Shown here piece after piece: positions 1 through 8,955 of a stretch of 64,000 bases of DNA. How positions within the stretch are numbered: position 1 is the stretch's first letter; each line of letters starts with the position of its first letter. The position numbers and the translations under genes were made by a program. Below the pieces are notes generated by a model. That model did no database searches, had not been told where the DNA came from, and worked only from the letters and a program-made list of their open reading frames with translations. This stretch comes from JBEICQ01 sp046297395. GTDB taxonomy: Bacteria; Bacteroidota; Bacteroidia; UBA4408. The stretch is from positions 1-64,000 of the forward strand of contig JBKCNM010000089.1 in NCBI GenBank assembly GCA_046297395.1. The letters run 5' to 3'.

Positions 1-128
1 TCATAATTGAATTCCAAAAGGATGCTTGATAAAAAAGAAAAACTCCTGTTTTTGTTATCACTAATAAACTGAAGAATATGAATGGTTTTTTTACGGTCTG
101 GATTTTGCCCAATGCTTTTGTAACACAC
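1..128 (-). other. Possible partial reading frame at left edge
   Basis: On the minus strand a frame stays open from a TAA near 155 to the window edge. It contains a candidate GTG start at 128-126 and encodes at least 42 residues, including a GQNPDRKKT stretch. There is no ATG, and the DNA is AT-rich like the neighbouring Fic gene. It could be the start of a divergent gene running off the window, a remnant, or chance. I do not recognise it. Confidence 0.15.
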
Positions 129-186
129 AACAAATAAAGACTCTCTTAAACTTAAACTTTAAATTTAATTCTATACATTTTTTGAT

Positions 187-194
187 TACATTTG
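187..194 (+). promoter_or_regulatory. Candidate -7 box for the Fic gene
   Basis: TACATTTG matches the Bacteroidota -7 consensus TAnnTTTG. It ends four bases before the ATG at 199, so a transcript would start at or next to the start codon. No convincing -33 TTG lies about 20 bases upstream. Confidence 0.35.
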
Positions 195-198
195 ATAA

Positions 199-978
199 AT
201 GACTTTGCAGCTTGAAATATTAAGACAAGATTTGTTTGGACATTATAGAAATCTGCTTAAAATTGACATTGACAGTGCGTTCAATTTGATAAAACAGAAG
301 ACTCAAACGGTTGAAGATTTCAAATTTTACCTTGCAAACTCAGCTGTGCATTCTTCTAATATAGAAGGTAATACAGTAAGTTTTGACACTTATCTAAAAG
401 CAAGTGAATTCAACCTGCACCTTAAAACAAAAGAAATAAAAGAAATTGAAGACCTTATATCGGCCTATCAATATGCCAGAGACAATGAGTTGACTCTTGA
501 AAATATTCTAAAGGCTCACGAAATTTTAACAGGTGCTATTCTTATCAAAAAAGAAAGAGGAAAAATAAGAAAAGTAAAAGTTGGAGTAAGAAGTGACGGA
601 CGCTTAATTTATTTAGCGGTTGAACCTGAACATGTAAAACAAGAACTATTAAAACTATTCGCAGACATAAATACTTTGCTTAAGGTCCATCTTACGCCAA
701 CGGAAGTATTTTATTATGCCGCTTTAATTCATCTGGTTTTTGTAAACATCCATCCATTCGTTGACGGAAATGGAAGAGCAACACGACTAATTGAAAAGTG
801 GTTTCTTTCCAGAAAACTTGGTAACAATTCTTGGTTTATTACCTCAGAAAAAAACTATTGGGACAACAGAAAAATGTATTACAAAAACCTTCATATAGGA
901 GTTAATTATTACGAGGTAAAATATGAATTGAGTATTCCTTTCTTATTAATGTTGCCAAATTCTTTATTAGAAAAGTAA
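199..978 (+). CDS. Fic family protein (putative AMP transferase)
   Basis: This 259-residue protein carries the Fic core motif HPFVDGNGRATR at residues 185-196. Fic enzymes usually transfer AMP from ATP to a hydroxyl side chain of a target protein. Near the N-terminus, residues 52-57 (SSNIEG) fit the self-inhibitory motif (S/T)xxxE(G/N) of class II Fic proteins, whose glutamate blocks ATP binding until relieved. There is no signal peptide, so it should act in the cytoplasm. The gene is far more AT-rich than its neighbours, which suggests horizontal transfer. It stands alone: no partner antitoxin gene is visible, though the left flank is cut by the window edge. The target is unknown. Confidence 0.88.
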   Translation: MTLQLEILRQDLFGHYRNLLKIDIDSAFNLIKQKTQTVEDFKFYLANSAVHSSNIEGNTVSFDTYLKASEFNLHLKTKEIKEIEDLISAYQYARDNELTLENILKAHEILTGAILIKKERGKIRKVKVGVRSDGRLIYLAVEPEHVKQELLKLFADINTLLKVHLTPTEVFYYAALIHLVFVNIHPFVDGNGRATRLIEKWFLSRKLGNNSWFITSEKNYWDNRKMYYKNLHIGVNYYEVKYELSIPFLLMLPNSLLEK

Positions 979-1061
979 TATTCTGTTTTTTAATAGTGCA
1001 ATAGAATACAATCAAAAATCACTGGTGGAAAAAGCACTATACGCAACATCCAGCCGGGCAG

Positions 1062-1109
1062 ATGAAAAAGCCCCAAATAAAAAGTCCCTCTTGTAAGGGG
1101 CTTTTTCAT
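1062..1109. terminator. Bidirectional terminator hairpin, 13-bp perfect stem
   Basis: The arms 1062-1074 (ATGAAAAAGCCCC) and 1097-1109 are perfect inverted repeats with a 22-base loop. Each arm holds a run of A or T, so the hairpin can act in both directions. It lies between the convergent ends of the Fic gene and argS. Confidence 0.75.
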
Positions 1110-1160
1110 TCAACTTGGTGTTGGTGTAACCCTCCCGGGTGGTGCTTATCCAAAATGCAA

Positions 1161-2933
1161 TTACATCCTTTCCGGTACATCAATACCCAACAAGGAAAAG
1201 ACTTTTTTAATCACCAACCCTGCATAAGCAGATAAACAAAGTCGGAACATTTTTATGCGTTCGTCGATTTCACGCATCACCGGAAAATCATGGTAAAAGT
1301 GATTGTACTCTTTGGCTACTTCATACACATAATTCGCAAGAAGACCCGGGTTGTATTGGTGTGCAGCATCGTGTATCACTTCACTGTATTCTGTGAGCAG
1401 TACCAATACATTCTTTTCCGGTTCGCTTAACTTGATGTCACCCGAAATACCCGAAAATGAAAAATCAGCCTTGCGCAAAAGTGAACAAATGCGGGCGTGG
1501 GTGTACTGTACAAAGGGTCCGGTATTGCCTTGGAAATCGATACTTTCTTTGGGATCAAACAACATTTTTTTGCGCGGATCTACCTTCAGTAAATAATATT
1601 TGATGGCTCCCAAACCAATGGTTTCATAAAGTTTTGTGAATTCGGTTTCGCTCAGTCCCTCCGTCTTGCCCAGCTGGGTTGTTATTTCTTTTGCAGTATT
1701 CACCATTTCTTCCATCAGGTCATCGGCATCCACCACAGTTCCTTCCCGGCTTTTCATCTTGCCTTCCGGAAGTTCAACCATGCCGTAGGAAAGATGGTAA
1801 AGTTTATCTGCCCAGGAATAACCGAGCTTACCCAGCATTTTAAACAATACTTTAAAATGATAATCCTGCTCATTGCCCACCACATAAATCATCCTTGCAA
1901 ATTGGTAATCGCGCTGTCTTTCCAAAGCCGTACCCAAATCTTGTGTAATATAAACTGAAGTACCATCACTGCGCTGCACGATTTTCTTGTCTAAGCCTTC
2001 TGCACTTAAATCCATCCACACCGACCCGTCATTTTCCTTGTAAAAAACCTGTTGTGCCAATCCATCCTGTACCACTTTTTTTCCCAACAGATAGGTTTGG
2101 GATTCATAATACAGCTTATCAAAATCCACGCCCATTCGCTTGTAGGTTTGGGCAAAGCCATCATATACCCAATTGTTCATGGTGCGCCAAAGGGATACTA
2201 CTTCCTCCTCTCCTGCTTCCCATCGTCTGAGCAGTTCCTTGGCCTCAAGCATCACAGGCGCATGGGCTTCGGCCCATTCTTTTTCTTTTCCGCTCGCTAC
2301 AAGTTCCTCTATTTCTGCCTTGTACATGGCATCAAATGCCACATAAAAATATCCTACAAGATGATCTCCCTTCATCTGCATAGATGCCGGTGTAGCTTGT
2401 TTGCCCTTGCGCATGTATGCCACCATGCTTTTGCAAATATGAATGCCACGGTCGTTGATCACACTCACTTTTTTTACATCAAACCCGGCTTCCTGCAGCA
2501 AAGCTGCCACCGACCAGCCAAGCAGGTTGTTCCGCAAGTGCCCCAGGTGCAGGGGTTTGTTGGTATTTGGTGATGAATATTCAACAAGAACAGTTTCACC
2601 CACAGGTGAAAAGGAGGCAAGATGTCCCTGTTTAAGAATATCTGACATGTGCTGTATGTAAACCGAATCATGTAATTCCAGGTTTAAAAAACCTTTCACC
2701 ACATTAAAATCCATGATGCGTGCATCAGCTGCTTTAAGGTATTCACCCAACAAGGCAGCTGTTTTTTCAGGGGGCTGTCCGGATGCTTTCGCAAAGGGAA
2801 AAACAACCAGTGTTTTTTGTCCTTTAAACTCTTTGCGGGTTTTTTGAAGCAGAATATCATCCGGGGAAACGGCAATGGAAAACAACTCGGACATGGCCCG
2901 AGAGACAAGCTTGGAGAGAAATGAATCCGGCAT
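1161..2933 (-). CDS. argS: Arginine--tRNA ligase
   Basis: ArgRS charges tRNA-Arg with arginine. The 590-residue length fits the family. The class I signature is visible as SSPNTNKPLHLGHLRNN near residues 120-136, with the HLGH form of the HIGH motif. A KMKSREG stretch near residue 395 matches the KMSKS-like loop, and a DALR anticodon-binding C-terminus follows (QYTHARICSLLRKA). The gene starts 6 bases after the arginase stop on the same strand, so the two are very probably co-transcribed. This puts arginine use for translation beside arginine breakdown. Confidence 0.97.
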   Translation of the reverse strand: MPDSFLSKLVSRAMSELFSIAVSPDDILLQKTRKEFKGQKTLVVFPFAKASGQPPEKTAALLGEYLKAADARIMDFNVVKGFLNLELHDSVYIQHMSDILKQGHLASFSPVGETVLVEYSSPNTNKPLHLGHLRNNLLGWSVAALLQEAGFDVKKVSVINDRGIHICKSMVAYMRKGKQATPASMQMKGDHLVGYFYVAFDAMYKAEIEELVASGKEKEWAEAHAPVMLEAKELLRRWEAGEEEVVSLWRTMNNWVYDGFAQTYKRMGVDFDKLYYESQTYLLGKKVVQDGLAQQVFYKENDGSVWMDLSAEGLDKKIVQRSDGTSVYITQDLGTALERQRDYQFARMIYVVGNEQDYHFKVLFKMLGKLGYSWADKLYHLSYGMVELPEGKMKSREGTVVDADDLMEEMVNTAKEITTQLGKTEGLSETEFTKLYETIGLGAIKYYLLKVDPRKKMLFDPKESIDFQGNTGPFVQYTHARICSLLRKADFSFSGISGDIKLSEPEKNVLVLLTEYSEVIHDAAHQYNPGLLANYVYEVAKEYNHFYHDFPVMREIDERIKMFRLCLSAYAGLVIKKVFSLLGIDVPERM

Positions 2934-2939
2934 GATGAA

Positions 2940-3890
2940 TTAATAGGTAAGTTGACTAATGGCTTTCTGTAAAATTTCGAAGGTGTTTTCAGCCATCAGA
3001 TTTTCTTTGTCAAGCGTGGGGTTTACCTCACATATTTCAAAACAGCATACTTTTTCATTTTGCAGGAGGCGCACAATGAGTGAGCCGGCTTCCTTTTCGG
3101 TGATGCCATTGCGAACCGGTGTTCCGGTGCCTTTGGAGATGGAAGAATCCATGCTATCCACATCAAATGATACATAGATGAGGTTGCAGTTAGAAAGATG
3201 TGACAGGGCATCGCGGGCAATTTTCTCCACCCCATTTTTGCGCACCTCATTGGTGGAAAACACCTTTACTTTATGCTTTTTCAGCAGAAAAGACTCTTCC
3301 GGTTCAACATCTCTCAGGCCAATGTAAACCAAATCACGATAGGCTATTTTGGGTGAAACACCTCCTACTTTTTTGAGTTTGTTCCACAAATCGAGGGTGT
3401 CTTTATCCGGCTTATTGATGCGGTTTGAGATATTATCTTCTGCGAGAGACACGCTCAGGGGCATGCCATGTACATTGCCGGTGGGCGTGGTGTAGGGCGA
3501 ATGCAAGTCGGCATGGGCATCAATCCAAATCACCCCCAGACGCTGCTTGGGGAAAGCCGCCTTGATACCTGCAATGGTGCCACCCGCTGTAGAGTGATCG
3601 CCTGCTAGCACCACGGGGAAAATCTTTTTCTTTAGCGTATCGCTCACTTCAGCCGACAATTTTTCATAAATGGAAAGGATTCCCTTGATGCGCTTGGCAT
3701 AAGAGATACCGGTTGATTCGAACAGGAGCCGGTTTTCATGTGGTATTTCCACAGAAGGTACCTGATGAAAGAGCAAGCTACCATAGTCGAGTGCTGCAAT
3801 TTTTATGGCATCTACACCCAGACTTGCACCTCTTGTGCCGGCGCCAATCTCTGATTTAATCTCTATAAATTTGAGTTTCTTCATACTCAT
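2940..3890 (-). CDS. rocF: Arginase family protein (probable arginase)
   Basis: Ureohydrolase-fold enzyme of 316 residues, predicted to cleave arginine to ornithine and urea at a binuclear manganese site. Metal-binding motifs are present in order: GDHSTAGGT, DAHADLHSP and SFDVDSMDSS. The segment after the second motif (TPTGNVHGMPLS) resembles true arginases more than agmatinases. It is first in a two-gene operon with argS and diverges from an arginine decarboxylase gene at 3970. Because that neighbour makes agmatine, agmatinase activity is an alternative, but the loop favours arginase. Confidence 0.88.
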   Translation of the reverse strand: MSMKKLKFIEIKSEIGAGTRGASLGVDAIKIAALDYGSLLFHQVPSVEIPHENRLLFESTGISYAKRIKGILSIYEKLSAEVSDTLKKKIFPVVLAGDHSTAGGTIAGIKAAFPKQRLGVIWIDAHADLHSPYTTPTGNVHGMPLSVSLAEDNISNRINKPDKDTLDLWNKLKKVGGVSPKIAYRDLVYIGLRDVEPEESFLLKKHKVKVFSTNEVRKNGVEKIARDALSHLSNCNLIYVSFDVDSMDSSISKGTGTPVRNGITEKEAGSLIVRLLQNEKVCCFEICEVNPTLDKENLMAENTFEILQKAISQLTY

Positions 3891-3896
3891 TTTTCA

Positions 3897-3927
3897 TTTT
3901 GTTTTTAAAAGTAAGTCACTTACTTTG
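3897..3927 (+). promoter_or_regulatory. Promoter of the arginine decarboxylase gene
   Basis: TTTTG at 3897-3901 (-33) and TTACTTTG at 3920-3927 (-7) are separated by 18 bases, within the range reported for the Bacteroidota primary sigma factor. The predicted transcript starts near 3933 and has a leader of about 37 bases before the ATG at 3970. Confidence 0.5.
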
Positions 3928-3969
3928 CATCGTTTTCACCAATCCGCGCTCATTAGTTTGAAAAAAGCA

Positions 3970-5361
3970 ATGCAAAGCAAGTACATTGATCTAATCAATC
4001 AATCGTTTGATTTCCCTCAGGAGGAATTCAGGGTAAGTAATAATGAACTGTATTTCAACGATATACCACTTATGGATATCATTAAGCAATACGGTACACC
4101 TGTAAAAATTACCTACCTGCCCAAAATCAGCCAACAGATTCAAAAGGCCAAGCGTCTGTTTAATGTGGCTATTGCCAAAGCCGATTACAAGGGAAACTAC
4201 ACCTATTGTTACTGCACCAAAAGTTCGCACTTCCGGTTTGTGCTCGAAGAGGCTTTAAAGAACGATATTCACCTGGAGACTTCCTCAGCCTTTGATATTC
4301 CAATTATCAAGAGCCTGCATCAGGAAGGTTTGGTGAGCAAAGATACTTACATAATCTGTAACGGCTACAAACGCCCGCTTTACACCCAATATATTGCTGA
4401 GCTCATCAATGAGGGTTTTAAAAACTGTATTCCCATCCTCGATAATAAAAACGAACTTCAAACTTACCAGCGCGTAATCCGCGGAAAATTCTCCTTGGGG
4501 ATACGCATTGCTGCCCAAGAAGAACCCGACAACGAGTTTTACACCTCCCGCTTAGGCATCAATTACAAAGACATCCGAAGCTTTTACATAGATCACATCA
4601 AGGGACACCCCAAGATGGAATTAAAAATGCTGCACTTTTTTATCAACACCGGCATTCGCGACACAGCCTATTACTGGAGTGAGCTAACCAAGTGCATCAA
4701 TGTATATTGCCAGCTTAAAAAAATCTGTCCCACCCTCGATTCCCTCGATATAGGTGGAGGATTGCCCATTAAAACCTCACTGGCATTCAATTATGATTAC
4801 GAATACATGATTGAACAAATTGTGCAACACATCAAAAATGTTTGTGCAGAAAACGATGCAGTTGAGCCACATATTTTTACTGAATTTGGCAGCTACACCG
4901 TGGGTGAGAGTGGAGCTGTGCTGTACTCGGTTGTTGACCAGAAGCACCAGAACGACAATGAAATCTGGAACATGATTGACAGCAGCTTCATCACCACCCT
5001 ACCTGACACCTGGGGTATCAAACAAAAATTTGTGTTGCTGGCCGTAAACAACTGGAATCAGGATTACGAAAGGGTAAACCTTGGGGGACTCACCTGCGAT
5101 GGAGAAGATTATTACAATACAGAAAGTGAGGACAACCAGATTTTTCTGCCCAAGCTGGTGAAAGGGGAAACCCAGTACCTCGGCTTTTTTCATACAGGCG
5201 CCTACCAGGAAAGCATTGGAGGATACGGAGGCATTCAGCATTGTTTGATTCCGGCACCCAAACATGTAATTATTGATAGGGATCGCGACGGCGAATACAC
5301 CACCCGTTTGTTTGCCAAGGAGCAGAGCTACAAAAGCATGCTCAAGATATTAGGTTTTTAA
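3970..5361 (+). CDS. speA: Biosynthetic arginine decarboxylase, PLP-dependent
   Basis: Predicted to convert arginine to agmatine, the first step of one polyamine route. The 463-residue protein has an alanine-racemase-like barrel with the probable PLP lysine in YCTKSSHF near residue 80, glycine-rich phosphate binding in SLDIGGGLP, and a C-terminal beta domain with GAYQ. It is shorter than the 658-residue E. coli SpeA and fits the compact Bacteroidota form. The frame is open upstream to 3805 but would then overlap the arginase gene, so I chose the ATG at 3970, downstream of the promoter. It diverges from the arginase-argS operon, so the two may be co-regulated from the shared 80-bp region. Confidence 0.9.
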   Translation: MQSKYIDLINQSFDFPQEEFRVSNNELYFNDIPLMDIIKQYGTPVKITYLPKISQQIQKAKRLFNVAIAKADYKGNYTYCYCTKSSHFRFVLEEALKNDIHLETSSAFDIPIIKSLHQEGLVSKDTYIICNGYKRPLYTQYIAELINEGFKNCIPILDNKNELQTYQRVIRGKFSLGIRIAAQEEPDNEFYTSRLGINYKDIRSFYIDHIKGHPKMELKMLHFFINTGIRDTAYYWSELTKCINVYCQLKKICPTLDSLDIGGGLPIKTSLAFNYDYEYMIEQIVQHIKNVCAENDAVEPHIFTEFGSYTVGESGAVLYSVVDQKHQNDNEIWNMIDSSFITTLPDTWGIKQKFVLLAVNNWNQDYERVNLGGLTCDGEDYYNTESEDNQIFLPKLVKGETQYLGFFHTGAYQESIGGYGGIQHCLIPAPKHVIIDRDRDGEYTTRLFAKEQSYKSMLKILGF

Positions 5362-5391
5362 ATTCCATTATCTCCTGCGAATGCCATCACA

Positions 5392-5414
5392 CAAGTGTTT
5401 GCTCACTTGGTTTT
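5392..5414 (+). terminator. Possible terminator after the arginine decarboxylase gene
   Basis: CAAGTG (5392-5397) and CACTTG (5404-5409) form a 6-bp stem with a 6-base loop, followed by GTTTTG. The U-tract is short, so it is only a weak candidate. It sits between convergent genes. Confidence 0.35.
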
Positions 5415-5470
5415 GTAGCATCACAGTTTCATTACATCAGGAAAACACTGTGTTATCGGATTGGATGATA

Positions 5471-6862
5471 TCAGATGAGGGTAGGAAAAAGGCTGTACTT
5501 GCTCAGGCTGATTTTAAAGAGGTAGCCTGGTTTTTCTTCAAGGCTTTTGATAATAAACAGCGTATTGTTTCCCGGCTCTTTTAGTGGAAGCAAATCGGGC
5601 AGTTCAGCCGGGTTCTCAAGCACCTCTGCAGAAGCCCTGCGCATGCTTACCATGCGGTGATTCCCAGCCCTGAGCAGCCAGATTTCGCCGGCTGAAGCAG
5701 GATACACCAATACAAAATCATCATCATGAAAAAGCAATCGTCTTAAAAGCGCATTTGCCCTTCGGTTGTAGGTTTCGGCCGGTTCCTCTCCCGTACAGGC
5801 GCCCAAACAGGCATGCACCATTTTTCGGAAACATGCTTCACCGGGATCATTCACTCCACTGTAGGCTCCGCATAATGAATAGGTATTGATGTAGGTATCC
5901 ATTTGCAGGGATGCTTTTTGGGCTGATGAATATCCTGCCAGAATGGTTTGTGATTCTTGAGGAATACGGGTGATATCAAATTTCAGGTAACCATCCTTGG
6001 TCATTTCAGAAACCATATAAGATCTGTTGGAAGGTTTTTTCCCTGACACATTAAATCTTGGCATCAAGCGGGCAATCTCCATACTTTCCATCACAAGTGC
6101 CATGGGTTCGCTGTGCAATACATGCGCATGCACATGCACAATCTGCCTTGACATTTCCCTTGCCTTTTTTGTATTGGCACCTGCAAAATGCGTTTTCACG
6201 CGTTGCCGGATATTTTTAGCCTTCCCCACATAAATCACTTCTCCCAAATCATTTTCCAGGTAATAAACACCACTCTCTTCCGGCAAATCACTCACAAACT
6301 GAGGCATGTCATCTTTGGCTTGCATGCTCATGGTTTTTTTGGAGAGTGCTGCTGAAGCTTGTTGAAAATCAGGGGCACGAAGCAACCTGTCAAACAGGAT
6401 AGCAGTTGCTTCCGCATCACCCAGCGCACGGTGCCTGTCCATGATATGAATTCCCAGGCTTTGGCAGAGATTGCCAAGGCTATAGGAAGGCAATCCCGGT
6501 ATTAGACGGCGGCTTAATTTAACGGTGCATATCAAATCACGGCGGTATTGGTAACCCAGTCGTGCAAATTCTTCCCTGATAAAGCCAAAGTCAAAATTAA
6601 CATTGTGCGCAACAAAGATTTTGTCTTCGGTGAGCTTGACTATTTCTGCAGCTACCTCAAAAAACTTTGGTGCCTTTGCAACCATCCTATCGCTTATTCC
6701 GGTGAAGCTCTGGATATAAGGAGGGATGGGCATTTCCGGATTAATCAGGGTAGAGAATTTCCGGGTAATTTCCTTCCCGTCATGCACGATGATGGCTACC
6801 TCGGTAATTCTACCTGAGCGGGCATTGCCTCCGGTGGTTTCTATGTCGATGATGGCAAACAA
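5471..6862 (-). CDS. DEDDh exonuclease fused to a GIY-YIG nuclease
   Basis: Two nuclease domains lie in 463 residues. The N-terminal part is a DnaQ-like DEDDh 3'-5' exonuclease with D6 and E8 (DIETTG), D91 (HNVNFDFGF), H144 and D149 (HRALGDAEA). Residues 195-230 form a GIY-YIG domain of UvrC type (GVY at 198-200, IYVG at 210-213). The remaining 230 residues have no clear family match by eye. Relatives include proteins annotated as Pol III epsilon/UvrC-like nucleases and the Cho repair nuclease. Its role is presumably DNA repair, by incision plus trimming, but that is inference. A full uvrC lies 5 kb away. The gene stands alone, convergent with the arginine decarboxylase gene. Confidence 0.87.
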   Translation of the reverse strand: MFAIIDIETTGGNARSGRITEVAIIVHDGKEITRKFSTLINPEMPIPPYIQSFTGISDRMVAKAPKFFEVAAEIVKLTEDKIFVAHNVNFDFGFIREEFARLGYQYRRDLICTVKLSRRLIPGLPSYSLGNLCQSLGIHIMDRHRALGDAEATAILFDRLLRAPDFQQASAALSKKTMSMQAKDDMPQFVSDLPEESGVYYLENDLGEVIYVGKAKNIRQRVKTHFAGANTKKAREMSRQIVHVHAHVLHSEPMALVMESMEIARLMPRFNVSGKKPSNRSYMVSEMTKDGYLKFDITRIPQESQTILAGYSSAQKASLQMDTYINTYSLCGAYSGVNDPGEACFRKMVHACLGACTGEEPAETYNRRANALLRRLLFHDDDFVLVYPASAGEIWLLRAGNHRMVSMRRASAEVLENPAELPDLLPLKEPGNNTLFIIKSLEEKPGYLFKISLSKYSLFPTLI

Positions 6863-6944
6863 TTTTTCAGGACAGGGAAATGTTTTTATGAGCCCTCCAA
6901 TCAGGGATAAATGTATATATTAGCCAACAACAAGTATACACAAC

Positions 6945-8396
6945 ATGTCGAACATCTGGGCAAAAAAATCCATCTCGCGTATCATGAGTGATTCTGACTC
7001 TGAAACGCACGGCCTCAAAAGAAATCTGGGAAGTTTCAATTTAATCATGCTTGGCATCGGTGCCATTATCGGCGCGGGATTGTTTGTGCGAACAGCCGCA
7101 GCTGCAGGTGCACATGCAGGTCCGGCGGTTACCATTTCATTTGCCATTGCAGCACTCGGCTGCGCATTTGCCGGACTTTGTTATGCGGAGTTTGCATCCA
7201 TCATTCCGATTGCCGGCAGCGCATATACTTATGCCTACGCAACTGTAGGTGAGCTCGTAGCCTGGATCATCGGCTGGGCACTGGTGCTTGAATATGCACT
7301 GGGTGCAGCCACGGTATCAATTGCATGGAGTGAATACCTCAACAAGCTGCTGGGAGGCGCTATCCCCTATGAGCTCTGTCACTCGCCGTTTGAACAAGCC
7401 GGCGGGATGCATGGCATGGTAAACCTGCCTGCCTTATTCATCCTATTATTAATGACCGGACTTCTCATCCGAGGCACCAGTGAGTCGGCTTTTGTAAATG
7501 CCATCATCGTTTTTGTGAAGGTAGCCATCGTTTTGATTTTTATTGCCGTAGGTTGGGGCTTTATCAATCCTGCCAATCACGAACCTTATGTAATACCCGC
7601 CAACATGGAAGGTTATGAACCCTTTTGGAACCATGGTTGGCCCGGTGTACTCACCGGTGCTGCCATTGTGTTTTTTGCCTTCATTGGATTTGATGCAGTG
7701 AGCACCGCAGCCCAGGAGGCAAAGAATCCCCAAAGGGATATGCCAATTGGTATACTCGGTTCACTTGTGATTTGCACAATCCTTTACATTCTTTTCAGCC
7801 ATGTGCTCACCGGTGTGGCAGACTTCAGGGAATTTAACGACAGCACCAAAGGAAAAGAAGCCTCCGTTGCCTATGCCATTTCCACCTACATGGAAGGGTA
7901 TGGTTGGCTGGCTACTGCTGTTACCATCGCCATTCTCGCAGGCTTTTCCTCAGTTATACTGGTTATGCTCATGGGACAATCAAGGGTTTTCTACACCATG
8001 TCAAAAGACGGCTTGCTTCCAAACATGTTTTCACAATTGCATCCCACCTTTGCCACGCCTTACAAATCGAATCTGATTCTGTTTCTTTTTGTCGGTATTT
8101 TCGGAGGATTTATTCCGGGAAGTGTAGCAGGTGATCTTACCAGCATCGGTACATTGTTTGCCTTTGTGCTGGTGTGCCTTGGAGTAATTTTGCTGCGCAG
8201 GGCAGAACCAGATTTAAAACGCCCTTTTAAAACACCACTGGTTCCCCTGGTTCCCATTCTCGGCATGTTGGTTTGTGCTGCCATGATTTTTTCATTGCCT
8301 ACAGGAACACAACTCAGTGCCCTATTCTGGATGGTCATTGGTATCATCATTTACTTTACCTACAGCGTAAAAAACAGCAAATTATCTGCCCGTTGA
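6945..8396 (+). CDS. APC family amino acid permease
   Basis: Inner-membrane transporter of 483 residues with about 12 hydrophobic segments. The N-terminal segment LIMLGIGAIIGAGLFV is the unwound TM1 motif typical of the APC superfamily, and FFAFIGFDAVSTAAQEAKNP matches the conserved TM6 region of cationic amino acid transporters. It probably imports or exchanges an amino acid; the substrate cannot be read from sequence. Its stop is one base before the next gene, so it leads a three-gene operon with an acetyltransferase and a glycosyltransferase. A second ATG 39 bases downstream (MSDSDSETHG) is an alternative start. Confidence 0.92.
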   Translation: MSNIWAKKSISRIMSDSDSETHGLKRNLGSFNLIMLGIGAIIGAGLFVRTAAAAGAHAGPAVTISFAIAALGCAFAGLCYAEFASIIPIAGSAYTYAYATVGELVAWIIGWALVLEYALGAATVSIAWSEYLNKLLGGAIPYELCHSPFEQAGGMHGMVNLPALFILLLMTGLLIRGTSESAFVNAIIVFVKVAIVLIFIAVGWGFINPANHEPYVIPANMEGYEPFWNHGWPGVLTGAAIVFFAFIGFDAVSTAAQEAKNPQRDMPIGILGSLVICTILYILFSHVLTGVADFREFNDSTKGKEASVAYAISTYMEGYGWLATAVTIAILAGFSSVILVMLMGQSRVFYTMSKDGLLPNMFSQLHPTFATPYKSNLILFLFVGIFGGFIPGSVAGDLTSIGTLFAFVLVCLGVILLRRAEPDLKRPFKTPLVPLVPILGMLVCAAMIFSLPTGTQLSALFWMVIGIIIYFTYSVKNSKLSAR

Positions 8397-8397
8397 A

Positions 8398-8955
8398 ATG
8401 CCCCATACAAGGCTGGACTTATTTAAAAACCCGGAATATAATCCCGGTGCCGCTTGGCCAAAAAGAATATTTTGGTTCTATGTAAACGCCTGTATCTTTA
8501 AAACCTCTCTCCTGCCCTCTTCTTCTTTTAAAACTTTTTTGCTTCGTGTTTTTGGAGCGCGAGTAGGAAAAGGTGTAGTGATTAAACCCTGTGTGAACAT
8601 CAAATATCCATGGAAACTCCGTATAGGCGACCATTGCTGGATAGGCGAAGAAGTATGGATTGATAACCTGGATGAGGTTACCCTTCATAACCATGTATGT
8701 ATTTCTCAGGGCGCGTTTTTACTTTGCGGAAACCACAACTATAAAAAAACCGGGTTTGATCTTGTAACGGCACCAATCACTCTCGAGAGCGGAGCATGGG
8801 CAGGTGCAAAAACAGTCATTTGTCCGGGCGTCATCATGCATACTGAGAGTGTGCTCACGGCAGGTTCTGTGGCTACAAAATCATTGGATGCATTCGGTAT
8901 TTATGGAGGCAATCCGGCTGTAAAACTGCGAGACAGATTGATTGAAGAAGCATGA
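8398..8955 (+). CDS. WcaF-like hexapeptide-repeat acetyltransferase
   Basis: This 185-residue protein shows left-handed beta-helix hexapeptide repeats (VGKGVVIKP, IGDHCWIGEEVWID) and the active-site histidine segment CGNHNYKKTGF seen in colanic acid acetyltransferases such as WcaF. It should acetylate a sugar of an exopolysaccharide or O-antigen using acetyl-CoA. The gene follows the permease gene with one base between and overlaps the next glycosyltransferase by four bases (ATGA), so the latter two are probably translationally coupled and act on the same glycan. Confidence 0.9.
   Translation: MPHTRLDLFKNPEYNPGAAWPKRIFWFYVNACIFKTSLLPSSSFKTFLLRVFGARVGKGVVIKPCVNIKYPWKLRIGDHCWIGEEVWIDNLDEVTLHNHVCISQGAFLLCGNHNYKKTGFDLVTAPITLESGAWAGAKTVICPGVIMHTESVLTAGSVATKSLDAFGIYGGNPAVKLRDRLIEEA

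Noticed and set aside
1351..1596. Plus-strand frame inside argS
   Set aside because: It lies antisense to a well-recognised aminoacyl-tRNA synthetase with intact motifs and has no recognisable domain.
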